Below are positions 15,262-23,542 of a stretch of 64,000 nucleotides of DNA, one piece after another. The notes under the pieces were generated by a model. The model was not told the DNA's origin and searched no databases. It worked only from the letters and a program-made list of their open reading frames with translations. Every line of letters starts with the position of its first letter. Position 1 is the stretch's first letter. The DNA lies in NCBI GenBank assembly GCA_003112755.1, contig BFBT01000001.1, positions 124,001 to 188,000 of the forward strand, read 5' to 3'. The stretch is from Lawsonibacter asaccharolyticus (GTDB taxonomy: Bacteria; Bacillota; Clostridia; Oscillospirales; Oscillospiraceae). Made by a program: the position numbers and the translations under genes.

Positions 15262-16844
15262 TATCCCCGGGCCACGGCCTCGGCCACCCGGATGCCGTCC
15301 ACGGCGGCGGAGACGATCCCGCCGGCGTAGCCCGCCCCCTCGCCGCAGGGGTACAGGCCCCGCAGGGCGGACTGGAAGGTCTCGTCCCGCAGGATGCGCA
15401 CCGGCGAGGAGGACCGGGTCTCCACTCCAGTGAGCACCCCGTCCGGCGCGGCGAAGCCCCGGAGCTTCCGGTCCATCAGGGGCAGGGCTCCCCGCAGCGT
15501 ATCCGCCACCGCCCCGGGCAGGCACCGGTCCAGCTCCGTCCAGGTCACTCCTGGGCGGTAGGTGGGCCGGATGGCACCCGGTCCCTGGGAGGGCCGCTTC
15601 TTCAAAAAGTCCTCCACCCGCTGGGCAGGAGCCAGGAAGCCGCCACCCCCCGCCTGGAATGCCGCCCGCTCCCACTCCTCCTGGAAGCGCACCCCGGCCA
15701 GCGGTCCGGCACCGGCGGGGAAGTCCTCCGGCCCCACCCCCACGAGAAAGCCGCCGTTGATGTTCTTCCCATCCCGGGCCCGGAAGCTCATGCCGTTGGT
15801 CACCACCTGTCCCTGGGCGGAGGAGGCGGCCACCACCTCCCCCCCGGGGCACACGCAGAAGGTGAAGGCGGACCGGCCCGTGGGCAGGTGGCAGGCCAGC
15901 TTATAATCGGAGGGCGGGAGCTGTCTCCATGCCGGACCGTACTGCCAGGCGCTGATCTCCCGCTGAAGGTGCTCGATGCGCACCCCCACGGCAAAGGGCT
16001 TCTGCTCCATTGGCACCCCCGCCTGATGGAGCATGGCAAAGGTGTCCCGGGCGGAGTGTCCCGGGGCCAGCACCAGGGTGTCGGCTTTCAGAAGATAGCC
16101 CCCCTGGGGCCCCGCCACCCGCAGCCCCGTCAGGGCGTCCCCCTGTATGGTCAGCCCCTCCAGCCGGTGGCCGAAGCGCACATCGCAGCCCAGGGCAATG
16201 AGCTCCTGCCGGATGTGCTTCACCACCTGCCGCAGCACGTCGGTACCCACATGGGGCTTATGGGAATACTTCACGTCGGCGGGGGCTCCCGCCTCCACCA
16301 GCGTATCCAGCACAGCGGCGATGCGGGGGTCATGGGTGCCGGTGGTCAGCTTTCCGTCGGAAAAAGTGCCAGCCCCTCCCTCTCCGAACTGGACGTTGGA
16401 GCCCTCGTCCAGGGCCCCGGCGGTCCAGAAGCGGTCCACGTCCCGGGTCCGCTGGTCCACGTCCTGGCCCCGCTCCAGCACGACACAGGGAAAGCCGTTC
16501 CGGGCCAGGAACAGAGCCGCAAACAGGCCCGCCGGGCCCATGCCTACCACCACCGGGGGCAGAGCGGAGCGCCGTCCCGCTGCCGGAAAGGCGTATGCCT
16601 GCCGCTCCGTCCGGGACACGTTCCGCCCCGGCGCGTTTTCCACCAGCCGCTCCTCCTGGGGCATGGACAGCTCCACCGTATAGACATAGTGGACCTCGCT
16701 CCTGTTCCGGGCGTCGATGGACTGCCGGACGATCTCCAGCTCTCCCAGCTGCCCCGGCCGGAGCCCCAGGGCCCGGGCCGCCCGCTTGCGCAGCTGCTCC
16801 AAATCTCCGTCTACCGGAAGGGACAGGTTACTGATCCGGATCAT
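15261..16844 (-). CDS. FAD-dependent dehydrogenase (COG2509-like)
   Basis: The product is 527 residues from ATG 16844 (MIRISNLSLPVDGD). An N-terminal alpha/beta domain of about 90 residues precedes the FAD-binding Rossmann motif VVVGMGPAGLFAALFLARNG near residues 98-117. Also present are GGAGTFSDGKLTTG and the C-terminal GLYPCGEGAGYAGGIVSAA, in which a second flavin-contact glycine cluster ends the protein. This matches the uncharacterised FAD dehydrogenase family often annotated NAD(P)/FAD-dependent oxidoreductase in Clostridia. The frame is open further upstream, but the extension lacks similarity to the family. The ribosome site (GGGTGGG) is weak. Substrate unknown. Confidence 0.85.
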   Translation of the reverse strand: MIRISNLSLPVDGDLEQLRKRAARALGLRPGQLGELEIVRQSIDARNRSEVHYVYTVELSMPQEERLVENAPGRNVSRTERQAYAFPAAGRRSALPPVVVGMGPAGLFAALFLARNGFPCVVLERGQDVDQRTRDVDRFWTAGALDEGSNVQFGEGGAGTFSDGKLTTGTHDPRIAAVLDTLVEAGAPADVKYSHKPHVGTDVLRQVVKHIRQELIALGCDVRFGHRLEGLTIQGDALTGLRVAGPQGGYLLKADTLVLAPGHSARDTFAMLHQAGVPMEQKPFAVGVRIEHLQREISAWQYGPAWRQLPPSDYKLACHLPTGRSAFTFCVCPGGEVVAASSAQGQVVTNGMSFRARDGKNINGGFLVGVGPEDFPAGAGPLAGVRFQEEWERAAFQAGGGGFLAPAQRVEDFLKKRPSQGPGAIRPTYRPGVTWTELDRCLPGAVADTLRGALPLMDRKLRGFAAPDGVLTGVETRSSSPVRILRDETFQSALRGLYPCGEGAGYAGGIVSAAVDGIRVAEAVARG

Positions 16845-17161
16845 AAGGTCCCACCCTTTCTTCTCCCGGGGCAGGGCCCCGTTTCGCGGTGTGATTGTAC
16901 CACAGCTTCTCCTCCCGTGCAAGGGCACCGCCTGCTTTTGCCATTTTGCCCGGTCTGTCCGGAGGGCTTTCTGCCCTCTTTTTTCTCTTTCGATGCTCTC
17001 AGTGTACAGAGGGTATGCTTTCCCAATACCTGCAAATAATGAATGTAGGCCTTCGGCCTGTTTTGTCACTGATTTCCCCCCTGCTCCCCGCCCACCTATG
17101 CTATTCTTGTAACACGTTCCTGCAAAAACGACATTTTTCGACAAAAGGAGAGGATCATCTT
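16845..17161. other. Divergent intergenic region upstream of the FAD enzyme and the integrase
   Basis: About 317 bp separate the two divergent starts. I see no RNA gene, att-like direct repeat or convincing operator. TTCTTGTAACACG and nearby AT-rich tracts at 17100-17140 could hold the integrase promoter, but the boxes are poor. Confidence 0.4.
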
Positions 17162-18295
17162 ATGGCAAGGAAACGAGTGGAACGCAACATTTCCTTTGAT
17201 GACGTGCGAAAGGTATATTATGTCAGCATGGATCTGGGCAAGAACAGCGAGGGGAAGCGGGTCAAGCAGTACCGCACCTTCCCCAACCTGACCTCCGCCC
17301 GGACGGGCCTGCGGGAGTTTTACGCCGACCGGGACAAGCTCCTCCACCCGCCCAAGCAGGAGCAGACCCTGCGCCAGTGGCTGGATTACTGGATGGAGAA
17401 CATCATCCGCCCCAACCGGGCGGAGACTACGGTGTATGCGTATCAGAAGATCATCGACAACCACCTGGACCCGCTTCTGGGCGCCGTCCCCCTGTCCAAG
17501 CTCAGCCCCAAGCAGATCCAGGAGTACTACCAGACCATGACGCGGACGGAGGGGCTCTCTTCCAACACCATCCGCCGGCACCATGACCTGCTCTCCGCCG
17601 CCCTGCGGATGGCAGTGCGGCAGGATATGCTCCGGGTCAATCCCATGGAGCGGGTGGAGCCGCCCCGCCCCAAGCTCCACGAGGCCTCCTATTATACCCA
17701 GGAGAACCTGAAGGTGCTCTACCAGCTGGTAGAGGGCCACTGGCTGGAGATGGTGGTCAAGGTCACTGCTGGGCTGGGTCTGCGGCGGGAGGAGATCTGC
17801 GGCCTGAAGTGGGAGAGCGTGGATTTCCAGCGCCGCGTCGTCCATATCAAGGAGGCCCGCACTGCCTATGGCGCCACAGTGGTCCAGAAGGAGACAAAAA
17901 ACCGCTCCTCCATGCGCACCCTGTTTATGCCTGACGAGCTCTATGAGCTGCTCCGCCGGGAGAAGGCCCGGCAGGAGCAGGAGCGGGCCATCCGGGGCGG
18001 GGATTACGCCGCCTCTGGACATGTGGTGCTGGACAGAGAGGGACTGCCCTACTCCCCCAACGCCCTGTCCCTGGCCTTCACCCGGTTCGTGCGGAAGAAC
18101 CACCTTCCCCGGCTCACCCTCCATGGACTGCGCCACACCTTCGCCACCATCGCCTCTGCCCAAGGCGTCCCTCTGTTCGACATCGGCAAAGCCATGGGAC
18201 ACAGCACCCCCGCCACCACCGGCCGGATCTACACCCACCTGGTGGACCGCACCCATGAGGAGACCCTGCTGCTGGTCTCCGCCGCCCTGAAGTGA
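17162..18295 (+). CDS. Solitary tyrosine recombinase (phage-type integrase)
   Basis: The 377-residue protein has an N-terminal arm-binding region (residues 1-60), a SAM-like core-binding domain (about 70-165) and a catalytic domain (about 180-377). Catalytic residues are visible in order: Arg in GLGLRREEICGLKW, the HxLR box in LTLHGLRHTFATIASAQGV, then His in MGHSTPATTGRIYTH with the nucleophilic Tyr three residues before its end. The ATG at 17162 follows AGGAGAGG. No excisionase, phage, conjugation gene or flanking repeat is nearby, and its GC content matches its neighbours. It may be a domesticated recombinase or the remnant of an element. Confidence 0.9.
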   Translation: MARKRVERNISFDDVRKVYYVSMDLGKNSEGKRVKQYRTFPNLTSARTGLREFYADRDKLLHPPKQEQTLRQWLDYWMENIIRPNRAETTVYAYQKIIDNHLDPLLGAVPLSKLSPKQIQEYYQTMTRTEGLSSNTIRRHHDLLSAALRMAVRQDMLRVNPMERVEPPRPKLHEASYYTQENLKVLYQLVEGHWLEMVVKVTAGLGLRREEICGLKWESVDFQRRVVHIKEARTAYGATVVQKETKNRSSMRTLFMPDELYELLRREKARQEQERAIRGGDYAASGHVVLDREGLPYSPNALSLAFTRFVRKNHLPRLTLHGLRHTFATIASAQGVPLFDIGKAMGHSTPATTGRIYTHLVDRTHEETLLLVSAALK

Positions 18296-18318
18296 CAGCT
18301 TCTCGGGACATACCCCCG

Positions 18319-18347
18319 CCTCCGCCCCCATATAGTGGGGGTGGAGG
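18319..18347 (+). promoter_or_regulatory. Hairpin sequestering the ribosome site of the PiT-type gene
   Basis: Arms 18319-18330 and 18336-18347 form a 12-bp stem with one G-U pair and a 5-nt loop (TATAG). The right arm contains the GGAGG that serves the ATG at 18355, so the folded form would hide the Shine-Dalgarno site. There is no U-run, so it is not a terminator of the integrase gene. Confidence 0.7.
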
Positions 18348-18354
18348 TGATCCC

Positions 18355-19386
18355 ATGCCCCTGTCCCTGCCTGAGTTCCTGTGCCAGATGACGGCCAGCC
18401 CGGCCCTGACCCTCACGGTGCTGCTCACTCTGGCCGTCCTGCTGGTCAACGGCTGGACCGATGCCCCCAATGCCATCGCCGCCGCTGTGGTCACCGGGGC
18501 CCTCCCTTTCCGTCCGGCGGTTGGGCTGGCCGCCCTGTGCAACCTTCTGGGCGTGCTGTGCGTCACGGCGGTGAATACATCAGTGGCCGAGACCATCTAC
18601 TCCATCGCCTCTTTCGGCGGCGGTCCCCGGGCGGCCCTGGCCGCCCTTTGCGCCGCCATGGCTTCCATCGTTCTCTGGGCGGCAGCGGCCTGGTGGTTCG
18701 GCATCCCCACCAGCGAGAGCCACGCACTGGTAGCCGGCATCTCCGGGGCGGCCGCCGCCCTGGAGGGCAGCTTGTCCTGCATCCGGTGGGACTGCTGGGC
18801 CCGGGTGGTGCTGGGGCTGCTGGTCTCAGTGGGAGCGGGCTTCTGGGCGGGCCGCCGGGCCCTGAGGGCGCTCAGCCGACTGTCCTGGAGCGACCGGCTG
18901 TTCCGCAGGGCCCAGATCCCCGGGGCTGCCCTCACCGCCTTCCTCCACGGTGCCCAGGACGGGCAGAAATTTCTGGGCATCCTTCTGCTGGGCATTGCCC
19001 TGTCCCAGGGCCGTCAGGACGAGCAGACCTTCCTCATCCCCTTTTGGCTCATGGCCCTGTGCGCCGGTTCAATGGCCCTGGGCACTGGGATGGGCGGGCG
19101 GCGCATCATCGACACCGTGGGCCGCGAGATGGTGCGTCTGGGTCCCCGGGAGGGGCTGGCCTCCGATCTGGGCGGCGGCGGCTGTCTGCTGCTGTCCACC
19201 CTGCTGGGCCTTCCGGTGAGCACCACCCACACCCGCACCGCTGCCCTGCTGGGTGCGGGGAGCACCTCAGGCCGCCGGATTGACTGGTCGGTGGCCCGCT
19301 CCATCGCCCTCACTTGGGTGCTCACCTTCCCTGGCTGCTTCACCCTGGGCTGGTGCATGGCCCGGCTGTTCCTCGCCTGGGTCTGA
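18355..19386 (+). CDS. Inorganic phosphate transporter, PiT family
   Basis: The 343-residue membrane protein carries the duplicated PiT signature: NGWTDAPNAIAAAVVTGA (about residues 31-48) with GIPTSESHALVAG, and later HGAQDGQKFLGI with GLPVSTTHTRTAALLG. Around ten membrane segments are expected. PiT proteins carry neutral metal-phosphate with a cation. The usual partner, a PhoU-like DUF47 gene, is absent. I chose ATG 18355, which has GGAGG at 18343-18347, over an upstream frame that begins inside the integrase gene. Sulfate or another anion is a possible substrate. Confidence 0.85.
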   Translation: MPLSLPEFLCQMTASPALTLTVLLTLAVLLVNGWTDAPNAIAAAVVTGALPFRPAVGLAALCNLLGVLCVTAVNTSVAETIYSIASFGGGPRAALAALCAAMASIVLWAAAAWWFGIPTSESHALVAGISGAAAALEGSLSCIRWDCWARVVLGLLVSVGAGFWAGRRALRALSRLSWSDRLFRRAQIPGAALTAFLHGAQDGQKFLGILLLGIALSQGRQDEQTFLIPFWLMALCAGSMALGTGMGGRRIIDTVGREMVRLGPREGLASDLGGGGCLLLSTLLGLPVSTTHTRTAALLGAGSTSGRRIDWSVARSIALTWVLTFPGCFTLGWCMARLFLAWV

Positions 19387-19390
19387 ATAC

Positions 19391-19437
19391 AGCGCCGCCC
19401 CGCCGCTGATCGCGGCGGGGCGGCGCTCTTTCCTTTT
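19391..19437. terminator. Strong terminator between the PiT-type gene and the ABC operon
   Basis: Arms 19391-19406 and 19412-19427 make a 16-bp GC-rich stem followed by TCTTTCCTTTTATT on the plus strand. The opposing ABC ATPase gene ends at its edge. Confidence 0.8.
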
Positions 19438-20239
19438 ATTCCGAGAGCAGGATGCGGTCGTTGTCCAGCTCCCTGCCGGCCCCAGCCTTGAACCGCTTCA
19501 GCAAGTCCTCCACCGTCAGGCCCTTCCGCTCCTCCCCCCCAATGTCCAGCACGACCCTTCCACTGTCCATCATCAGGGTGCGGTTGCCCAGCTCCAGAGC
19601 ATTTTTCATGTTGTGCGTCACCATCATGGTGGTGATATGATGCTCCGCCACGATCTCCCGGGTCAGGCCCAGCACCTTCTCTGCTGTAGAGGGGTCCAGG
19701 GCCGCCGTGTGCTCGTCCAGCAGCAGCAGCTTGGGCGGGACCAGTGTGGCCATCAGCAAGGTAAGCGCCTGACGCTGTCCGCCGGACAGCAGCCCCACGG
19801 GCTGCTTCATCCGGTCCTCCAGCCCCATATCCAGCAGGGCCAGCCGGTCCCGGAAGAACTGCTTCTCCGCTTTGCTGGTCCGGCTGAAAAAAGCGTTCTG
19901 ATTCTTGGCAGTGCGCAGATAGGCCAAGGCCAGGTTCTCCTCGATGGTCATATGAGGCGCCGTCCCCCGCATGGGGTCCTGAAACAGCCTCCCTATTTCC
20001 CGGCTGCGCTTGTACTCCGGCTTGAAGGTGATGTCCTCCCCCGCCAGGCGGATGGCGCCCTCATCCACATAGAAGGCCCCCGCGATGGCGTTGAAGAGGG
20101 TGGATTTACCCGCGCCGTTGGAGCCCACGATGGTGACGAAGTCCCCCTTCTCCAGACGGAGGGCAACTCCGCTCAGCGCCTTCTTCTCGTTCACCGTTCC
20201 GGGGTTGAAGGTCTTGGAGATACACGCAAGTTCCAGCAT
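19436..20239 (-). CDS. trpZ: ABC transporter ATP-binding protein, TrpXYZ-type tryptophan importer
   Basis: The 267-residue ATPase shows Walker A (GSNGAGKST, residues 39-47), the Q-loop in GRLFQDPMRG, the signature LSGGQRQ, Walker B (KLLLLDEHTAALDP) and the H-loop in MMVTHNM. It belongs to the branched-chain-like subclass that accompanies PF04392 substrate-binding proteins. It starts 1 nt after the permease stop, so the two are coupled. The tryptophan specificity rests on the T-box upstream of the binding-protein gene, not on this protein. Confidence 0.85.
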   Translation of the reverse strand: MLELACISKTFNPGTVNEKKALSGVALRLEKGDFVTIVGSNGAGKSTLFNAIAGAFYVDEGAIRLAGEDITFKPEYKRSREIGRLFQDPMRGTAPHMTIEENLALAYLRTAKNQNAFFSRTSKAEKQFFRDRLALLDMGLEDRMKQPVGLLSGGQRQALTLLMATLVPPKLLLLDEHTAALDPSTAEKVLGLTREIVAEHHITTMMVTHNMKNALELGNRTLMMDSGRVVLDIGGEERKGLTVEDLLKRFKAGAGRELDNDRILLSE

Positions 20240-20240
20240 C

Positions 20241-21140
20241 TCAGCGTCCCCCCTTTCTCATTTCCGCCTTCCGCTTCTGGAAGGCAGCCCACTGCTTGAG
20301 GGTGGGCGCCGCGATGGCCAGCGCCACCAGGATGGCGGTCAGCAGCTTCATAGCCTCGATGATCCTGGAGCTGAGGGCCGCCGCATAGATGATCCGGTAG
20401 AGGATGCTACCCACAAAGACGGAAAGCGCCCCCCGCAGCATGGAGCCACGGCCCAGCACCGTCTCACCGATGATGAGGCAGGCCAGCCCGATGACCACCA
20501 TTCCGGTGCCGATGTTTACGTTGGCGCTGCGCTGGGACTGGCCCACCAGAGCGCCGGAAAAGGCAGTGAGGGCGTTGGCGATGCACAGCCCCACGGTGAT
20601 GGTGAAGTTTGGGTTGATGGAGGAGGCCCTGACCATGTCCCGATTGTCCCCCGTGGCTCGGATGGACAGGCCCAGCCGGGTCCCCAGGAAAGCCACCAGC
20701 AGCAGGGCCGCCCCCACCGTCAGCACCCCGCCCAGCAGGATCTCGCTCCAGGCTCCGCCGATACCGGTAGCCTGGAACATGCGGAAAATAGTGTCCTGGC
20801 GGAGCAGGCTGGCGGTGGAGGTCCACCCCATGGCCATCAGGTTGATGGTGTAGAGCCCCGTGTTGGTGATGATGCCCGCCAGGATGGAGGGCACCCCCAT
20901 CTTGGTCTGGAGGAAGGCGGTCACAAAGCCTGCCGCCGCCCCGGCAGCCATGGCGGCAGGGACCGCCAAGACGGGGTGGCCTGCGATGCACACTGTCACC
21001 GACACGGCCGCCCCCAGGGTGAAAGCCCCATCGGTGGTGAGATCGGCAATGTCCAGGATGCGGTAGCTGAGGAACAGAGCCAGGGCCACCGGTGCGTACA
21101 ACAGGCCCAGTTCCAGGGCTGTCTGGAGAATATAGAGCAT
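20241..21140 (-). CDS. trpY: ABC transporter permease, TrpXYZ-type
   Basis: The 299-residue integral membrane protein starts MLYILQTALELGLLYAPVAL and has about eight to ten membrane segments in the LivH/BPD_transp_2 style, with RILDIADLTTDGAFTLGAA as a conserved early loop and SINPNFTITVGLCIANALTA later. It forms the channel for the substrate bound by the lipoprotein encoded upstream. The gene lies 80 bp after the binding-protein gene. Specificity is inferred from the leader. Confidence 0.85.
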   Translation of the reverse strand: MLYILQTALELGLLYAPVALALFLSYRILDIADLTTDGAFTLGAAVSVTVCIAGHPVLAVPAAMAAGAAAGFVTAFLQTKMGVPSILAGIITNTGLYTINLMAMGWTSTASLLRQDTIFRMFQATGIGGAWSEILLGGVLTVGAALLLVAFLGTRLGLSIRATGDNRDMVRASSINPNFTITVGLCIANALTAFSGALVGQSQRSANVNIGTGMVVIGLACLIIGETVLGRGSMLRGALSVFVGSILYRIIYAAALSSRIIEAMKLLTAILVALAIAAPTLKQWAAFQKRKAEMRKGGR

Positions 21141-21220
21141 AGCGGGTTCCGTCCTTTCAGGCCAAAGCCCCTCCGGCGTCCTGCCGGAGGGACTGGCGGT
21201 ATTGTGCGGTCAGGGTGTGC

Positions 21221-22273
21221 TTAGTCCTCGGTGGTGGCCACTTCCACCACCTGGCCCATGTCGCTGAACATGGAGTAGTCCGCGCCCAGAGTCCGGGCGG
21301 TCTCGGTGTTGACGGTGATGATGCCGCCCTCCACCAGATAGTAGTCCTCCATGCCGTCCATGCCCTCCGACGCCACCTGATAGGCCAGGTCGGCGGTCTG
21401 AGTGCCCAGGTCGGTATAGTTCACGCCGCAGGTGGTGAAAGCGCCGTTGCGGACAAAGGAGTCAGCGCCGGTGTAGTGGGGGATGCCCGCCTCCGCCAGT
21501 TCGGGGGCAATGGCCAGCTCGGCCTCCATGATCTTGTTATCGGTGGGGGTGAAGACTGCGTCCACGCCGTCGGCGATCAGCGTCCCGGCCGCGGCGATGA
21601 CCTCATCTACACTGTTTGCGGTGTACTCTTTATAAGTGATGCCCTTGCCGTCCAGATACTCCTTCGCCTCTGCAATGGGCTTGGTGGAGTTGGGCTCAGA
21701 CAGGGAGTAGAGCAGGCCCACAGTCTGCACCTCCGGGTCCTGGGCCAGCATCATGTCCAGGATGAACTGGGTGTTCAGGGCGTCACTCATACCGGTAACA
21801 TAGTCCAGGTCCAGCAGATCGGCCTGCTCCGGGTCACTGACGGCGGCGTACACCACTGGGATGCCGGTGCCCTCGGCGGCCACGGTCATCAGCTGGGCGG
21901 CGGTGGTGGCCACCGGAATGATGACGTCCACACCATCGGCCACTACCTGGGCGCCGATCTGGTTCAGGATGGTCTCGTCCCCCTGGCCGCTGTACACCTG
22001 GCCGTAGTCGATGGTGATGCCCTGCTCGGCGGCGATCTCGTCCAGCCGGGCGGTGATGGCGTTGGCGATCTCATCCAGGGAGGCATGGTCCATCTGCTTC
22101 ACTACCGCCACCTTGATGGCGGTGCCGCCGGTCTCGGAGCCGGAAACGGCCGGGGCAGGGGCGGCGCCGGAGGAGGCGGAGCTGCTGCCGCCGGAACAGG
22201 CGGCCAGGCCGGCCATCATGGTCAGGGACAGGGCGGCAGCGGTAAACTTCTTCATCATGTCATGCTTTTTCAT
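21221..22273 (-). CDS. trpX: ABC transporter substrate-binding lipoprotein, tryptophan importer type
   Basis: From ATG 22273 (MKKHDMMKKFTAAALSLTMM) the product is 350 residues, with a lipoprotein signal peptide and lipobox LAAC about residue 26, followed by a Ser/Ala/Gly linker. The rest matches the periplasmic-binding-like PF04392 family: VAVVKQMDHASLDEI, YGQVYSGQGDETILNQIGAQ, DVIIPVATTAAQ and IPVVYAAVSDPEQADL. GGAGG lies about 9 nt before the ATG. A longer frame upstream runs through the T-box terminator and is rejected. The UGG-specifier T-box makes tryptophan the likely ligand. Confidence 0.87.
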   Translation of the reverse strand: MKKHDMMKKFTAAALSLTMMAGLAACSGGSSSASSGAAPAPAVSGSETGGTAIKVAVVKQMDHASLDEIANAITARLDEIAAEQGITIDYGQVYSGQGDETILNQIGAQVVADGVDVIIPVATTAAQLMTVAAEGTGIPVVYAAVSDPEQADLLDLDYVTGMSDALNTQFILDMMLAQDPEVQTVGLLYSLSEPNSTKPIAEAKEYLDGKGITYKEYTANSVDEVIAAAGTLIADGVDAVFTPTDNKIMEAELAIAPELAEAGIPHYTGADSFVRNGAFTTCGVNYTDLGTQTADLAYQVASEGMDGMEDYYLVEGGIITVNTETARTLGADYSMFSDMGQVVEVATTED

Positions 22274-22357
22274 TGTGTTTTCCTCCAAAAAACAAAATTT
22301 GTTCGGGTGGGCGATGGAGGGGCCGGTGCCGGCGGCCTTGACTTGGGAGCGCAGCCA

Positions 22358-22637
22358 ATAAAAAAACAGCTCCTCATCCCACATGGGACAAGAGCTGCAC
22401 TCCTGCGATACCACCCAAATTGACGTAAACGTCCGCTCGCTTCACGCGCCATCACGCGTGCCCGATGGATAACGGGTGGGTCCCCGTCGGCATCTACTGA
22501 GCCAAAGCCGTTCAAGCCGCCCTCGGAAGTCCATTCACACAGTTGCGCCCCGCCCTGATCCCACCACCCAGGACTCTCTGAAGGTTTGCCCACTGGCTAC
22601 TCATCTTCCTCGCAGGTTTCTGCTGATTGATTTGTTG
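22358..22637 (-). promoter_or_regulatory. T-box leader with a tryptophan (UGG) specifier
   Basis: On the minus strand the region holds AGAGAG (22574-22579), a UGG triplet at 22531-22533 followed by ACTTCCGAG, the T-box GGGTGGTATCGC (22405-22416) and a terminator stem (22367-22396) with a run of seven U at its end. The arrangement matches amino-acid-sensing T-boxes. Uncharged tRNA-Trp should switch on the downstream ABC importer. Confidence 0.9.
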
Positions 22638-22642
22638 GGCTT

Positions 22643-22671
22643 ATTATAGCCGCCCCTTTCCCACTTGTCAA
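22643..22671 (-). promoter_or_regulatory. Consensus promoter of the TrpXYZ operon
   Basis: TTGACA (22666-22671) and TATAAT (22643-22648) are both perfect and spaced 17 bp on the minus strand. Confidence 0.9.
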
Positions 22672-22791
22672 CCCCTTTTTTCTGGACCTCCGTTTTCCAC
22701 AGGCTGGGAGCGGGCCGCCGGAGCCCTCCCTATCAGCCGCCCCGGTCCGAACACATAAAATTTCCGATTTCACATATGCTGTCCATGGGTG

Positions 22792-23277
22792 ATGAAAATG
22801 AAGAAGCATCTATGGGGGACCTATGGGACTTGGGTCCTCTTCACCGAGGCGGTGGGCGGCCTGGCCGGCTGGCTGACCAGGGACGGTACACAGCTCTATT
22901 CCCAGGTCATCACCAAGCCTCCTCTTTCCCCGCCAAGCATCGTGTTTCCCATCGTATGGGTGATCCTGTTCGCCCTGATGGGCATTGGCGCGGCCCGGGT
23001 CTATCTGGCGCCCCCCTCCGGTCTCCGGTCCCGCAGCCTGCTGCTCTTCCTAGTCCAGCTCGCTTTCAACTTCTTTTGGAGCATCATTTTCTTTCAGTTC
23101 CAGAATTTCGGCTTTGCCCTTGTCTGGCTGGCAGTGCTTTGGGCCCTGATCCTGTGGATGCTGCTGTCCTTCCTGCAGGTGGACTGCACCGCCGGGTGGC
23201 TGCAAGTCCCGTATCTCCTCTGGGTGACCTTTGCGGCCTATCTCAATTGGGGTGTTTGGCTGCTCAATCCACGTTGA
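22792..23277 (+). CDS. TspO/MBR family tryptophan-rich membrane protein
   Basis: The roughly 160-residue protein has five membrane segments and the family hallmarks: GGLAGWLTRDG, TKPPLSPPSIVFPIVWVILF, FNFFWSIIFF and the tryptophan-rich C-terminus VTFAAYLNWGVWLLN. TspO proteins bind porphyrins and affect stress and tetrapyrrole handling, but the precise role is unsettled. Two in-frame ATGs (22792 and 22798) are possible and neither has a strong ribosome site; GGGTGA just upstream of 22798 favours the second. It stands alone. Confidence 0.9.
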   Translation: MKMKKHLWGTYGTWVLFTEAVGGLAGWLTRDGTQLYSQVITKPPLSPPSIVFPIVWVILFALMGIGAARVYLAPPSGLRSRSLLLFLVQLAFNFFWSIIFFQFQNFGFALVWLAVLWALILWMLLSFLQVDCTAGWLQVPYLLWVTFAAYLNWGVWLLNPR

Positions 23278-23282
23278 AAAAG

Positions 23283-23305
23283 GCTCCGGGCTCATAACCC
23301 GGAGC
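23283..23305 (+). terminator. Possible terminator after the TspO gene
   Basis: An 8-bp GC-rich stem (23283-23290 with 23298-23305) lies just after the stop codon. No U-run follows directly, though TTTTTTT occurs some 25 bases later. Confidence 0.35.
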
Positions 23306-23468
23306 TCTCAGATTCTTGAAAAGACCCAAGTTTTTTTCTTCCACTTCTTCTCATAGTTTCACCCTTTCCGCATATCCTGACCTTGTCCAGCGATTCGGCG
23401 CCGGCGGGCTCCTGTAATTTTTCGCATTTCAGATATAATTTTTAATACTATATTTAGTAATTTTTATA

Positions 23469-23497
23469 TTGATATTTTGTCTGTTTGGTGTTATACT
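23469..23497 (+). promoter_or_regulatory. Promoter of the HlyIII-family gene
   Basis: TTGATA (23469-23474) and TATACT (23492-23497) are 17 bp apart, in an AT-rich stretch. Confidence 0.8.
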
Positions 23498-23542
23498 AAT
23501 GATACGCAAGAACAGATGTGCCTTCCTGGAAAGGAGCTCTCT

